Assembly (NCBI RefSeq): GCF_000282215.1
Contig: NZ_AKJS01000194.1
Location: 1 to 62,678, forward strand
Source of the DNA: Pseudomonas sp. GM21
Lineage (GTDB): Bacteria; Pseudomonadota; Gammaproteobacteria; Pseudomonadales; Pseudomonadaceae
Direction of reading: 5' to 3'
DNA: 62,678 bases
In this document: positions 34,161 to 43,696 of the stretch, in pieces
Position numbering within the stretch: the stretch's first letter is position 1
Layout: every line of letters begins with the position of its first letter
Made by a program: the position numbers and the translations under genes
Notes under the pieces: generated by a model
What the model was told of the DNA's origin: nothing
The model's database searches: none
What the model saw: only the letters and a program-made list of their open reading frames with translations

Positions 34161-36296
34161 ATGCAACCGCTGCTTCAATACTTCAAAGCCATACTCAATC
34201 CCGGGCAAGGGGTGCTGCTGTTTGCCTTTAGAACCATTGTGGCCGGATTGCTGACGCTGTACCTGGCGTTCCTGTTCGACCTCGATCAACCCAAGTGGTC
34301 AATCATGGCGGTGGTTATCGTCAGTCAGCCATTGGCTGGCATGGCACTGGCCCGCAGTTTCGGCCAGGTCATCGGCACCACCCTGGGGGCTGCCGCGGCG
34401 GTGGTGATCATGGCGATCTTTCCCCAGGCGCCGCTGCCGTTCATCGTCACCCTGGCCCTGTGGCTGGCCCTGTGCACCGCTGGTGGGACGTTGTTGCGCT
34501 ACACCAGTTCCCAGGCGTTCGTGCTCAGCGGCTACACGGCGGTGGTGGTGGCGTTGTTGGCCGTGCCTGATCAAGACGGCACTTTCCTGCTGGCCGTTAC
34601 GCGCCTGACCGAGACGCTTCTGGCGGTGGCATGCGTCTGCGTTGTCAGCCTGCTGACGGCGCGTCCGGAAGCCGTGGCCCGAAGCTACTTCACCAAGATT
34701 GATCAAGTGATCAAGTTACTGGCGACACACGCCGGCGCCGTCATACGCACGGAAGAAAGCGATGCCGATTTTCAACGCAGGCAAATGCAACTGCTAGGTG
34801 AAATCAGCGCCCTGGAAGGATTGCGCCGGCATCTTTACTTTGATGCGCCTCGATTACGCAGTGCCAATAGCCTGGTCCAGTTGCTGGGAAACCAATTGGT
34901 GTTGCTGACATCGCGGTTGATGGCGCTGCGCCATCAGCGGGAACTGCTGACCGAGCGCTGGAAAGGTGATTTACCTGTGGAAATACAGCGTTTGCGCGAC
35001 GAAGAGCTGACGTTTCTCGATGAGCTGGCGCAAAAGGGCCGCTCGCTATCGGCCGATGCGCGTCAGCATTTTGCGACATTGCAACAGCGTTTCGATGATC
35101 AGGCGTACAAGGCTGAACAGCTGACCGAAGCCATGCCAGCCACACTGCGTTCGCTGGCCTGGGCCCTGCGCTGGGAGCAAGCGCGTTTATTACAGCAACT
35201 GGAGCAGATTCTGGAATTGAGCGACGCGATTCAGGAAGGGCGTCAGGCCAGCAGCGTCTTTCGGGGACAGGAGAATCCGCTGCATCTGGATTTCACCCTG
35301 GCCGCGATGAACGCCATTCGGGCTTTTACCGCGTTTGTGGTTGCGGGTCTGATCTGGATCGAGACAGGCTGGGATGGCGCGCGCGGCGGAATGGTTCTGG
35401 TCGGGATTCTCTGTTCGCTGATGGCGACTTTTCCGAGACCGCTACTGGCTGCGCAAAGCTATGCAAGGGGCCTGGGCCTGGCGTTGCTGGTGTCGGCGCT
35501 TTACCAATTCATGCTGATGCCAATGATCAGTAATTTCGAGCTGATGGCATTGCTGTTGGCGCCGTTGCTGTACGCGGTCGCGGTAGGGCTCGCCACGCCG
35601 GCGACCACCGGTACGGGCATCGGTCTTGGGTTGTCGACCTTTCTATTGTTGGGGCCGCAAAACGTCGGTATCGGCCAGAACAGTGCGATGCAGTGGTTCG
35701 AGTTCGCCGGCGCCTATGTCAGCGCAACGGTGCTGGCATTGAGCGTCTTCGCCTTGATCTTCCCGTTCAGGCCCGTTTTGCGGATTCGCCGGCTGTTCAA
35801 GGAAAACGCTGAGCAGGTCCGTGCCTTGATGAAGGCGCCAGCCACCGACGAACAGCAATTTGCCTTTGAAAGCCGCATGGTCGATCGACTGACCATGATG
35901 TTGGGCTTGTTGCCGGCGACCAGCGACAAGTCTTCCGGGGAATTGTTTCAGGTCAGCCTCGGGTGCATGGCCCTGGGCGTTGCGTTGAACCAGCTCAGGC
36001 AGCAGGGGCAGGGCAACGCGCTCTTGAGTTCAGAGCAACAACGCCGGTTACTGGCGACGGTCCGGGACTGTGGAAGATGGGTTGCCGGGCGACCAGGGGC
36101 AGACCTAAACCAGCTGCTGGGGGATTTGCACGCCTTGGGCGATGAGCTGGACGATCTGCATCTGGAGGTTCACGAACATCTGTGGTCGGTGTTCCGGATG
36201 CGCGTAGCGTTGCTGATCGTGGAGTCGTTCATACAGCGCTACCGCGAGTTTTTCCAACCTGTAGACGTCGCGGGAGTGCCGGCCCTTGCCCATTGA
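34161..36296 (+). CDS. FUSC-family inner-membrane exporter (AaeB-like)
   Basis: 711 aa from the ATG giving MQPLLQYFKAILNPGQ; an upstream ATG would add 33 residues without similarity. Two membrane halves, each with several helices (residues about 20-150 and 385-515), alternate with large cytoplasmic domains, as in fusaric-acid-resistance/AaeB proteins. DLDQPKWSIMAVVIVSQPLAG is a family hallmark. Together with the DUF1656 and HlyD genes it forms an AaeXAB-like efflux system for aromatic acids. Its 3' end overlaps the DUF1656 gene. Confidence 0.88.
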   Translation: MQPLLQYFKAILNPGQGVLLFAFRTIVAGLLTLYLAFLFDLDQPKWSIMAVVIVSQPLAGMALARSFGQVIGTTLGAAAAVVIMAIFPQAPLPFIVTLALWLALCTAGGTLLRYTSSQAFVLSGYTAVVVALLAVPDQDGTFLLAVTRLTETLLAVACVCVVSLLTARPEAVARSYFTKIDQVIKLLATHAGAVIRTEESDADFQRRQMQLLGEISALEGLRRHLYFDAPRLRSANSLVQLLGNQLVLLTSRLMALRHQRELLTERWKGDLPVEIQRLRDEELTFLDELAQKGRSLSADARQHFATLQQRFDDQAYKAEQLTEAMPATLRSLAWALRWEQARLLQQLEQILELSDAIQEGRQASSVFRGQENPLHLDFTLAAMNAIRAFTAFVVAGLIWIETGWDGARGGMVLVGILCSLMATFPRPLLAAQSYARGLGLALLVSALYQFMLMPMISNFELMALLLAPLLYAVAVGLATPATTGTGIGLGLSTFLLLGPQNVGIGQNSAMQWFEFAGAYVSATVLALSVFALIFPFRPVLRIRRLFKENAEQVRALMKAPATDEQQFAFESRMVDRLTMMLGLLPATSDKSSGELFQVSLGCMALGVALNQLRQQGQGNALLSSEQQRRLLATVRDCGRWVAGRPGADLNQLLGDLHALGDELDDLHLEVHEHLWSVFRMRVALLIVESFIQRYREFFQPVDVAGVPALAH

Positions 36297-36486
36297 TTTT
36301 GAACTGGGTGGCGTGTACCTGCCGCCAATCGCACAAGCACTGCTATTGGCGCTGCCGATTTTTCTGGCGCTGGACTGGGGCTTGCGCCGCCTCGGCGTGC
36401 TGCGTTTTGTATGGCATGAAGCGTTATTCGAGGGCGCGCTGTATGCCTGCGTGTGCGCAACTTTGATTCTGGTAATGGGAGCCTGA
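36286..36486 (+). CDS. DUF1656 (AaeX-like) small membrane protein
   Basis: 66 aa, TTG start overlapping the end of the FUSC gene. The MPIDFELGGVYLPP N-terminus and two transmembrane helices (residues about 13-30 and 45-63) are characteristic of DUF1656, the AaeX companion of aromatic-acid exporters. It is always between the exporter and adaptor genes in such operons. Confidence 0.85.
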   Translation: MPIDFELGGVYLPPIAQALLLALPIFLALDWGLRRLGVLRFVWHEALFEGALYACVCATLILVMGA

Positions 36487-36490
36487 TGCC

Positions 36491-37456
36491 TTGAAGAACA
36501 TCCTTCCCCGACTCGTCACACTGGGCGTTGTAGTACTGGCCTTGGTTCTTGGCTGGTTTGCCTGGGAACATTACACCCGAGCCCCCTGGACGCGGGATGC
36601 GCGGGTGCGCGCTGATGTGGTGACGTTATCTGCCGACGTTTCGGGACGTATCGTCAGGCTCGGCGTTCGAGACAACCAGCATGTTGAGAAAGGTCAGCTA
36701 TTGCTGGAAATCGACCCGGCTCGTTACACCCTGGCAGTGGAACACTCCAAACGTTCAGTGGAAGTGGCGAAAGCTTCGCTGGGGCAATCCCAGGCGGCGA
36801 TTGCCGCCAGCGAATCACTGCTCAGACAGCGAAGGAGCGAAGAGCACCGCAGGCGTACGCTTAAGGAGCGCTCGGCGATCTCGGGTGAAGAGTGGGAAAA
36901 AGCCAACACGGAGGTGACCGTGGCTGAAGCCGATCTGCTGCGTAACCAGGCTAATCTGATATTGGCCCAGGCCAATGTGGACCTGGCCATCGCGGCATTG
37001 ACCCAGTCTGAACTCAACTTGCAACGCACTCGGGTCGAGTCTCCCGTTACCGGGTATGTCACCAACCTGCTGACCCGTCAGGGCGACTATGCCACTGTCG
37101 GTGGCCCTTTGTTGGCACTGGTGGACAGCCAGTCGTTTTATGTCAGCGGCTACTTTGAAGAGACCAAGTTGCCCCGCATCGCAGAGGGCGACCGGGTCAA
37201 CATCGAATTGATGAGCGGCGAAGCCTTCGGTGGCACCGTGCAAAGCATCGCTGTTGCTATTGCCGACCGCGAAAACCTGCCCGGTGGGCGCTTGCTGGCC
37301 AGCATCAACCCCAGCTATACCTGGGTCAAACTGGCGCAACGGGTGCCTGTACGGATTCAGATTGACGCCGACTACGTCAGCAACAACATCCTGCGCGCGG
37401 GGACAACGGCGACGGTGACTGTTCTGGAAAACAGCAATGACAGGACAACCCACTAA
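36491..37456 (+). CDS. HlyD-family membrane fusion protein (AaeA-like)
   Basis: 321 aa, TTG start with GGGAG upstream. Membrane helix at residues 8-25, lipoyl-like halves (VSGRIVRLGVRDNQHVEKGQLLLEID and SPVTGYVTNLL), and a helical hairpin between them. The periplasmic adaptor links the FUSC exporter to an outer-membrane factor, which is not in this operon, though oprN lies next to it. Translation is close-coupled to DUF1656. Confidence 0.88.
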   Translation: MKNILPRLVTLGVVVLALVLGWFAWEHYTRAPWTRDARVRADVVTLSADVSGRIVRLGVRDNQHVEKGQLLLEIDPARYTLAVEHSKRSVEVAKASLGQSQAAIAASESLLRQRRSEEHRRRTLKERSAISGEEWEKANTEVTVAEADLLRNQANLILAQANVDLAIAALTQSELNLQRTRVESPVTGYVTNLLTRQGDYATVGGPLLALVDSQSFYVSGYFEETKLPRIAEGDRVNIELMSGEAFGGTVQSIAVAIADRENLPGGRLLASINPSYTWVKLAQRVPVRIQIDADYVSNNILRAGTTATVTVLENSNDRTTH

Positions 37457-37458
37457 CC

Positions 37459-37560
37459 CCTGTGGGAGCGAGCCTGCTCGCGATAGCGGTGTGTCAGCCA
37501 ACATCAATGCTGAATGGTATATCGCTATCGCGAGCAGGCTCGCTCCCACAGGGGATTGCA
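37459..37560. repeat. REP palindrome, near-perfect inverted pair
   Basis: CCCTGTGGGAGCGAGCCTGCTCGCGATAGCG is mirrored by CGCTATCGCGAGCAGGCTCGCTCCCACAGGG after a 36-bp centre. It lies between convergent operons aaeAB-like and mexEF-oprN. Confidence 0.92.
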
Positions 37561-37583
37561 GTCGGTTGGAGAATCAGCAGACG

Positions 37584-37625
37584 AAAAAAAAGCCCCGCGA
37601 CCGAATGAGGCGCAGGGCTAAAAAA
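37584..37625 (-). terminator. Bidirectional terminator after oprN
   Basis: AGCCCCGCG (37591-37599) and CGCAGGGCT (37611-37619) form a stem with one mismatch, flanked by A-run on one side and T-run on the other in each reading direction. It ends mexEF-oprN on the minus strand. Confidence 0.8.
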
Positions 37626-37665
37626 TTGGTTGGTTGCGACCAACCAAAGGAGCTCTTTAAGAAGC

Positions 37666-39087
37666 TTACTTGCTGGCGACTGTCTCGGGTTGCCAGCCAC
37701 CGCCCAGGGCTTTGTAAATCGCGACAATGCCGCTATACAGTTCGGTTTCGGCCTGGGCCTGGGTATCTTCGGCGGCCAGTCGCTCACGTTGAGCGTCGAG
37801 CAGGACGAGGAAGTCCGCCGTGCCTTCGCGGTAACGAACTTCGGCCAGGTTGGCGGCGGCGCGGCTCGATTCGCTCTGACGAATCAGTGAGATCAACCGT
37901 TGCTGCCGTTTGCCGTAGTCGCTGAATGCGTTTTCCGATTCCTCGAGCGCCAACAGCACTTGCTGCTCGTAAGTCGCGAGTGCGCCTTCGGCATCCGCAT
38001 CGGCAGCGCGTATGCGGGCCTTGACACTGCCCAGGTCAAACGCCGCCCAAGTGATGGCGGGGCTCAGTGCCCAGGCGTTGGCCGCCGAGGAACCGATTTG
38101 CGAACCGCGACCGGCGGTGAAACCCAGGAAGCCGCTGAGGCTGACCCGAGGGAACAAATCAGCCGTGGCCACGCCGATACGGGCGGTGGCAGACGCCAGT
38201 TTGCGTTCGGCGCTGAGAATGTCCGGGCGACGTTGCAGCAGTTCACCCGGATCGCCAATCGGCAGCGCTTTAGCGATTGCCGGTAAGTTCTTGGGACTCA
38301 GATCGACGGTCAGTTTCTCCGGGCGCTCACCCAACAGGGTCGCGATGCGGTTTTTCTGCCGTACCTGCTCGGCCTGCAATTGCGGCACGCTGGCTTCGAC
38401 GGACGCCAGACGTGCATCGGCACGCTCGACATCCAACTGATCGCCGACGCCGGCATCACGCAGGCTGATGGTGATCTTGCGTGATTCCTGCTGGTTCTGA
38501 AGGTTCGCCAGTGCGATTTTCTCCCGTAATTGCGCGCCGCGCAGTTGGCCATACGAATCCACCAGTTCGGCAATCATGGTGACTTGCAGTTGATACAAGT
38601 CCGCCTCGAGAGCCTGCTGTTCAGCGTTGGCTGATTCCAGGTTGCGCTGGATGCGGCCAAACAGGTCGATTTCCCACGCCATGTCCAGGCCAAGGTCGTA
38701 GCGTTCGCTGTTGACCTTGTCGGTAGTCTGCCCCGGGACTTGCCCATCGCCCAGATCACTGCTTGCCCGGCTGGTGATGGTCGGCATGGCATCATTGCTG
38801 ACGTCATCACGAATCGCCCGAGCAGCTTTCCAGCGCGCGAAGGCGACGCGCAAATCACGGTTGCCTTGCAGCGATCGAGTCACCAACTGGTTAAGGGTCG
38901 GGTCCTCGAATTGCTGCCACCAGATGCCCTCGAAGTGCGAGCGGTCGAAGTTCTTCTGACCGGCAGCGCCATCGGTAGCCGCCGTGATGTGGGCCGATGC
39001 AGTCGCTGGGGTCTTGTAGTCCGGGCCGACGGTACAGGCACTCAGGGCCAGTACCAGCAGGCTCGGCAGGAACGCTTTCAAACTCAT
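37666..39087 (-). CDS. oprN: Outer membrane factor of RND efflux, OprN-like
   Basis: 473 aa from the ATG in the ATGA overlap with mexF; longer readings have unrelated N-termini. Lipoprotein signal with lipobox LSAC. NodT/TolC family: CTVGPDYKTP, WWQQFEDPTLNQLV, and the paired helical repeats with IRAADADAEGALATYEQQVL. It forms the trimeric outer-membrane channel for MexEF. Confidence 0.92.
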   Translation of the reverse strand: MSLKAFLPSLLVLALSACTVGPDYKTPATASAHITAATDGAAGQKNFDRSHFEGIWWQQFEDPTLNQLVTRSLQGNRDLRVAFARWKAARAIRDDVSNDAMPTITSRASSDLGDGQVPGQTTDKVNSERYDLGLDMAWEIDLFGRIQRNLESANAEQQALEADLYQLQVTMIAELVDSYGQLRGAQLREKIALANLQNQQESRKITISLRDAGVGDQLDVERADARLASVEASVPQLQAEQVRQKNRIATLLGERPEKLTVDLSPKNLPAIAKALPIGDPGELLQRRPDILSAERKLASATARIGVATADLFPRVSLSGFLGFTAGRGSQIGSSAANAWALSPAITWAAFDLGSVKARIRAADADAEGALATYEQQVLLALEESENAFSDYGKRQQRLISLIRQSESSRAAANLAEVRYREGTADFLVLLDAQRERLAAEDTQAQAETELYSGIVAIYKALGGGWQPETVASK

Positions 39088-42000
39088 TGCTGCGACTCCA
39101 GTTTGAGGGCCTTGGCGGCTTTGCGCGCTTCGCCGCGCTCTACAAAGTTGCGAATCAATACGTAGAACACCGGTGTCAGCAACAGACCGAAGAAGGTCAC
39201 CCCGAGCATCCCGGAGAACACCGCCACACCCATGGCGTGACGCATCTCGGCACCGGCACCGCTGGAGAACACCAGTGGCACAACACCCATGATGAACGCG
39301 AAGGAGGTCATCAGGATCGGGCGCAGTCGCAGGCGGCACGCTTCGAGGACCGCAGCCAGCGGGCTCATGCCTTCGTCCTGCTGTTTGTCCTTGGCAAACT
39401 CGACGATCAGAATCGCGTTCTTACAGGCCAGTCCCACCAGTACGATCAAGCCGATCTGGGTGAAGATGTTGTTGTCACCCCCCGAAGCAATCACACCGGT
39501 AATGGCCGACAGCAAGGTCATCGGTACGATCAGGATCACCGCCAGTGGCAGGCTCCAGCTTTCGTACTGGGCCGCGAGTACCAGGAACGCCAGCAATACG
39601 CAGAGCGGGAACACGAACAGGGCGGTGTTGCCGGACAGAATCTGTTGGTAGGTCAGGTCCGTCCATTCGTAGGTCATGCCGTTCGGGAGTTCTTCCTTGA
39701 GCAGTTTCTCGATGGCTTTTTCGGCCTGGCCAGAGCTGTAGCCCGGCGCTGCCGCACCGTTGATTTCAGCCGTGATAAAGCCGTTGTAGTGCATCACGCG
39801 GTCCGGCCCCGAGGTGTCACTGACCTTGATGAAGGTCGCCAGCGGGATCATTTCGCCTTTGTTGTTGCGCACTTTCAGCTGACCGATCTGGTCCGGTTCA
39901 AGACGGAACTGTTGTTCAGCCTGAACGTTGACCTGGTAGGTACGACCGAAGCGGTTGAAGTCGTTGGCATACAGCGAACCCAGGTAGATCTGCAGGGTGT
40001 CGAAGATGTCACTGACGGCCACGCCGTGGGTCTTGGCTTTTTCCCGGTCGATGGCGGCATCGACCTGTGGCACGTTCACGGTGTAGCTGGTGAACAGGCC
40101 GGCCAGTTCCGGCACGTTGTGACTTTTGTTGATGATGTTCATGGTTTCTTTGTACAGCTCGTCGTAACCCAGGTTGCCCCGGTCTTCGATTTGCAGGCGG
40201 AAACCACCAATGGTGCCCAGACCTTGTACTGGCGGCGGCGGGAAGATCGCCATGTAGGCTTCTTGAATCCCGGCGAACTGACCGTTCAGGGCGCCGGCAA
40301 TTGCACCGGCGGACATGCTCGGGTCTTTGCGCTCGTCGAACGGTTTCAACGTCACGAACACGATGCCGGCGTTAGGACTGTTGGTGAAGCCGTTGATCGA
40401 CAGGCCGGGGAAGGCCACCGCACTTTCCACGCCTGGCTGTTTCAGCGCCAGGTCGGACATGCGTTTGATCACGTCTTCGGTACGGTCCAGGCTCGCCGCA
40501 TCCGGCAATTGAGCGAAGGCCACCAGGTATTGCTTGTCCTGGCCGGGGACGAAACCGGTCGGGGTATTGGAAAAACCGAAGAAGGTCAGCACCATCAGGC
40601 CTGCGTACAGCAGCAAGGCGATCCCGCTGCTGCGGATAACCCGGCCCACGGTGCCGACATAACCATGGCTGGCCTTGTCAAAGAAGCGGTTGAACGGACG
40701 GAACAACCAGCCACCGAAAATCTTGTCGAGGACCTTTGAGAAACGGTCTTTCGGTGCGTCATGGCTTTTCAGCAATACGGCAGCCAGTGCCGGCGACAGG
40801 GTCAGCGAGTTGAACGCCGAGATCACTGTCGAGATGGCAATGGTCAACGCAAATTGCTTGTAGAACTGGCCAGTCAGACCCGAAATGAACGCCGCCGGGA
40901 TAAACACCGCACACAGCACCAGCGCTGTGGCGATGATCGGGCCGGTCACTTCACGCATGGCCCGCTTGGTCGCTTCGACCGGCGTCAGCCCCAGTCCAAT
41001 ATTTCGCTCGACGTTCTCCACCACCACGATGGCGTCATCCACCACGATACCGATGGCGAGTACCAGGCCAAACAGTGACAAGGCGTTCAGCGAGAAACCG
41101 AACAGGTGCATCACCGCAAACGTACCGATCAGCGAAACCGGCACCGCTACCAACGGAATGATCGAGGCACGCCAGGTTTGCAGGAACAGGATCACCACCA
41201 GCACCACGAGAATCAGTGCTTCAAAAAGCGTGTGAACCACTGCCTCGATGGAGCCGCGCACGAAGATCGTCGGGTCATAGACGATGCTGAAGTCCATGCC
41301 TTCAGGGAAGTTCTTCTTCAGCTCGGCCATCTTGCCGCGCACTTCATTGGAGATTTCGATGGCGTTAGAGCCAGGACGCTGGAAGATCGGGATCGCCACC
41401 GCCGGTTGGTTATTGAGCAGGGAACGCAGGGCGTATTGGCTGGAACCCAGTTCGACGCGGGCAATGTCTTTGAGGCGTGTGATTTCACCGTTATCGCCGG
41501 AGCGAATGATGATGTTCTCGAACTCTTCTTCAGAAACCAGACGACCCTGGGTGTTGACCGACAGCTGGAACGCGGTGGCATTTGGCGCAGGCGGCGCGCC
41601 CAGTGCACCGGCAGCCACTTGACGGTTTTGCTCACGAATCGCGCTCACCACATCGGTGGCGGTCAGGTTGCGTGAAGCGGTCTTGTTCGGATCGAGCCAC
41701 ACCCGCAGCGAGTAATCGCCCATGCCGAACAATTGCACGTCACCGACACCGCCCAGGCGCGCCAGCTCATCCTTGATGTTGAGCAGGGCGTAGTTGGACA
41801 AGTACAGCATGTCGTAGCGTTTGTCCGGCGAGGTCAAGTGCACGACCATGGTCAGGTCGGGCGAAGCCTTGTCGACGGTGATCCCGATGCGCGTCACTTC
41901 TTCTGGAAGCTTGGGCTCGGTGCGGGTCACGCGGTTCTGCACCTGCACCTGTGCGTTGTCCAGGTCGGTGCCCAGCGCGAAGGTGATGGTCAGGGTGATC

Positions 42001-42266
42001 TTGCCGTCAGCGGTAGACTGCGAGGACATGTACAGCATGTTCTCGACGCCGGTGATGGCTTGCTCCAACGGAGCGGCCACGGTTTCACCGATGACTTTAG
42101 GGTTGGCACCCGGGAAGTTGGCGCGGACCACAACGGTCGGCGGCACGACTTCCGGGTATTCGCTGATCGGCAACTGGAACAGCGAGATCGCGCCGGCAAT
42201 CAGGATCAGCAGCGACAGCACCGCTGCAAAGATCGGCCGTGAAATGAAGAATTGGGAAAAATTCAT
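39084..42266 (-). CDS. mexF: RND multidrug efflux pump, MexF
   Basis: 1060 aa, the usual RND length. MNFSQFFISRPIFAAVLSLL and the following 150 residues match the MexF subfamily. Transmembrane helix TM4 carries the proton-relay Asp-Asp pair in LAIGIVVDDAIVVVENVERN. Twelve helices and two large periplasmic loops are present. MexEF-OprN pumps export chloramphenicol, trimethoprim and fluoroquinolones in P. aeruginosa; by homology the same is likely here. Confidence 0.95.
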   Translation of the reverse strand: MNFSQFFISRPIFAAVLSLLILIAGAISLFQLPISEYPEVVPPTVVVRANFPGANPKVIGETVAAPLEQAITGVENMLYMSSQSTADGKITLTITFALGTDLDNAQVQVQNRVTRTEPKLPEEVTRIGITVDKASPDLTMVVHLTSPDKRYDMLYLSNYALLNIKDELARLGGVGDVQLFGMGDYSLRVWLDPNKTASRNLTATDVVSAIREQNRQVAAGALGAPPAPNATAFQLSVNTQGRLVSEEEFENIIIRSGDNGEITRLKDIARVELGSSQYALRSLLNNQPAVAIPIFQRPGSNAIEISNEVRGKMAELKKNFPEGMDFSIVYDPTIFVRGSIEAVVHTLFEALILVVLVVILFLQTWRASIIPLVAVPVSLIGTFAVMHLFGFSLNALSLFGLVLAIGIVVDDAIVVVENVERNIGLGLTPVEATKRAMREVTGPIIATALVLCAVFIPAAFISGLTGQFYKQFALTIAISTVISAFNSLTLSPALAAVLLKSHDAPKDRFSKVLDKIFGGWLFRPFNRFFDKASHGYVGTVGRVIRSSGIALLLYAGLMVLTFFGFSNTPTGFVPGQDKQYLVAFAQLPDAASLDRTEDVIKRMSDLALKQPGVESAVAFPGLSINGFTNSPNAGIVFVTLKPFDERKDPSMSAGAIAGALNGQFAGIQEAYMAIFPPPPVQGLGTIGGFRLQIEDRGNLGYDELYKETMNIINKSHNVPELAGLFTSYTVNVPQVDAAIDREKAKTHGVAVSDIFDTLQIYLGSLYANDFNRFGRTYQVNVQAEQQFRLEPDQIGQLKVRNNKGEMIPLATFIKVSDTSGPDRVMHYNGFITAEINGAAAPGYSSGQAEKAIEKLLKEELPNGMTYEWTDLTYQQILSGNTALFVFPLCVLLAFLVLAAQYESWSLPLAVILIVPMTLLSAITGVIASGGDNNIFTQIGLIVLVGLACKNAILIVEFAKDKQQDEGMSPLAAVLEACRLRLRPILMTSFAFIMGVVPLVFSSGAGAEMRHAMGVAVFSGMLGVTFFGLLLTPVFYVLIRNFVERGEARKAAKALKLESQQ

Positions 42267-42281
42267 CGGAGTCGTTATCCC

Positions 42282-43535
42282 TTAACCGCGTGGAGTCGCG
42301 TCAGCCAGTTTCACCACCGTTCCCGGCGCAACCTTGGCAGGTGCGACTTGGGGCAGGTTGCTGGCTTCCAGCGCTTGTCGTTGTTGAGCGAGTGCCGCGA
42401 GGGTCTGTTCGCTGGCCATCGGGATCACTTCAGGGGTGACCGGCGAGCCAGGGCGTACCCGTTGCAGGCCCTTGACGATGACGGTGTCATCCTTGTTCAG
42501 GCCGCTGCGCACGATGCGCAAACCTTCGATCTTCGGCCCCAGTTCGACGGCGCGGTAGGCCGTGTTGTTGTCGGCATCCATGACCAGTACGAATTTTTTG
42601 CCCAGATCGGTGCCTACCGCTTCGTCATTGATCAGCACGGCGGAATAAGTGCCGCTGCCCACCAGTTTCAGGCGTGCATAAAGGCCCGGGGTGTAGCTGC
42701 CGTCGGTGTTGTCGAACACTGCGCGACCGCGAATGGTGCCGGTTTTCGGGTTGACCTGGTTGTCGATGAAATTCATCACACCCTGGTGCGGGTTGCCGTC
42801 CTCGTTGGACAGGCCCATATAAACCGGGGTGGTGGCGCCGCGTTTGCCCTGGCGGGCGAGTTGGGTGTACTTGAGGAATACACGCTCGTCAGCGTCGAAG
42901 TAGGCGTAGACCTTCTCGGTGGACACGACGCTGGTCAGCGGCGTGGTATCGGCGGTCACCAGGTTGCCGGCGGTGATTTCGGCGCGGCTGACGCGACCAC
43001 TGATCGGCGCGGTGACGCGGGTGAAGCTCAGGTTCAATTTGGCCAGGTCCAGCTGCGCCTGAAGGGCACCGACGGCGGCGCGGGCTTCTTGAGCCGCACT
43101 CGTACGCGAATCAGCCAGTTCGGCGGAGATCGCGTTGCTGGTGCGCAGGCGTTCACCGCGCTGGGCTTCGTTTTCACTGCGGGTGGCGTTGGCGCGGGAC
43201 TGGGCAACCAGGGCTTCGAGGCGGCGGACCTCGGCCTGGAAGGGACGCGGGTCGATCTGGAACAGCAAATCACCTTTCTTGACCAGTGCGCCTTCAGTGA
43301 ACGCCACTTCATCAATCTGCCCGGAGACCCGTGGACGAATGGCTACCGTTTCCGGGGCTTCCAGGCGCCCGGTGAATTCGTCCCACTCGTTGACCGGTTG
43401 TTCCAGCACCTTGGCGACGCTGACTTTGGCCGCAGGCATCGTCGCGGCGGACTCTGGAGCCTTGCCGCAGGCGCTCATCACCAGCACGGCCAACAGGGCC
43501 AACGGGAAGCGCAAATGTTTAAGTGATTGTTCCAT
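42282..43535 (-). CDS. mexE: RND membrane fusion lipoprotein, MexE
   Basis: 417 aa from the ATG giving MEQSLKHLRFPLALLA; the upstream 42 codons are not family-like. Lipobox MSAC (Cys24). Periplasmic adaptor features: PRVSGQIDEVAFTEGALVKKGDLLFQID, the helical hairpin, and APISGRVSRAEITAGNLV. First gene of mexEF-oprN, 15 bp before mexF. The activator gene mexT is not adjacent. Confidence 0.95.
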   Translation of the reverse strand: MEQSLKHLRFPLALLAVLVMSACGKAPESAATMPAAKVSVAKVLEQPVNEWDEFTGRLEAPETVAIRPRVSGQIDEVAFTEGALVKKGDLLFQIDPRPFQAEVRRLEALVAQSRANATRSENEAQRGERLRTSNAISAELADSRTSAAQEARAAVGALQAQLDLAKLNLSFTRVTAPISGRVSRAEITAGNLVTADTTPLTSVVSTEKVYAYFDADERVFLKYTQLARQGKRGATTPVYMGLSNEDGNPHQGVMNFIDNQVNPKTGTIRGRAVFDNTDGSYTPGLYARLKLVGSGTYSAVLINDEAVGTDLGKKFVLVMDADNNTAYRAVELGPKIEGLRIVRSGLNKDDTVIVKGLQRVRPGSPVTPEVIPMASEQTLAALAQQRQALEASNLPQVAPAKVAPGTVVKLADATPRG

Positions 43536-43681
43536 GGATGCATCCGCCAATGTATTGAGAATGGACGGATGATGAGCGGCGAGGGTGTATGTCACGAATC
43601 GAATGAAGCGAAGGTAACTATCATTCGGAATGATATGAGAGCAGGAAAAGCTCTCTAGCATGCACCTTTGGCTGGTCAGGG

Positions 43682-43696
43682 ATCAATTGGATTGAT
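43682..43696. promoter_or_regulatory. Palindrome upstream of mexE, possible LysR-type operator
   Basis: ATCAAT-CCA-ATTGAT (read on the minus strand), a perfect 6+3+6 palindrome 146 bp before the mexE start. MexT recognises a nod-box-like ATCA-N5-GTCGAT sequence; here ATCA-N5-ATTGAT partly matches. Assignment is tentative. Confidence 0.4.

Noticed and set aside
38997..40739. 580-codon open frame on the plus strand opposite mexF/oprN
   Set aside because: Shadow of mexF, whose protein is recognisable along its entire length; the plus-strand translation is low-complexity His/Gln/Arg-rich.
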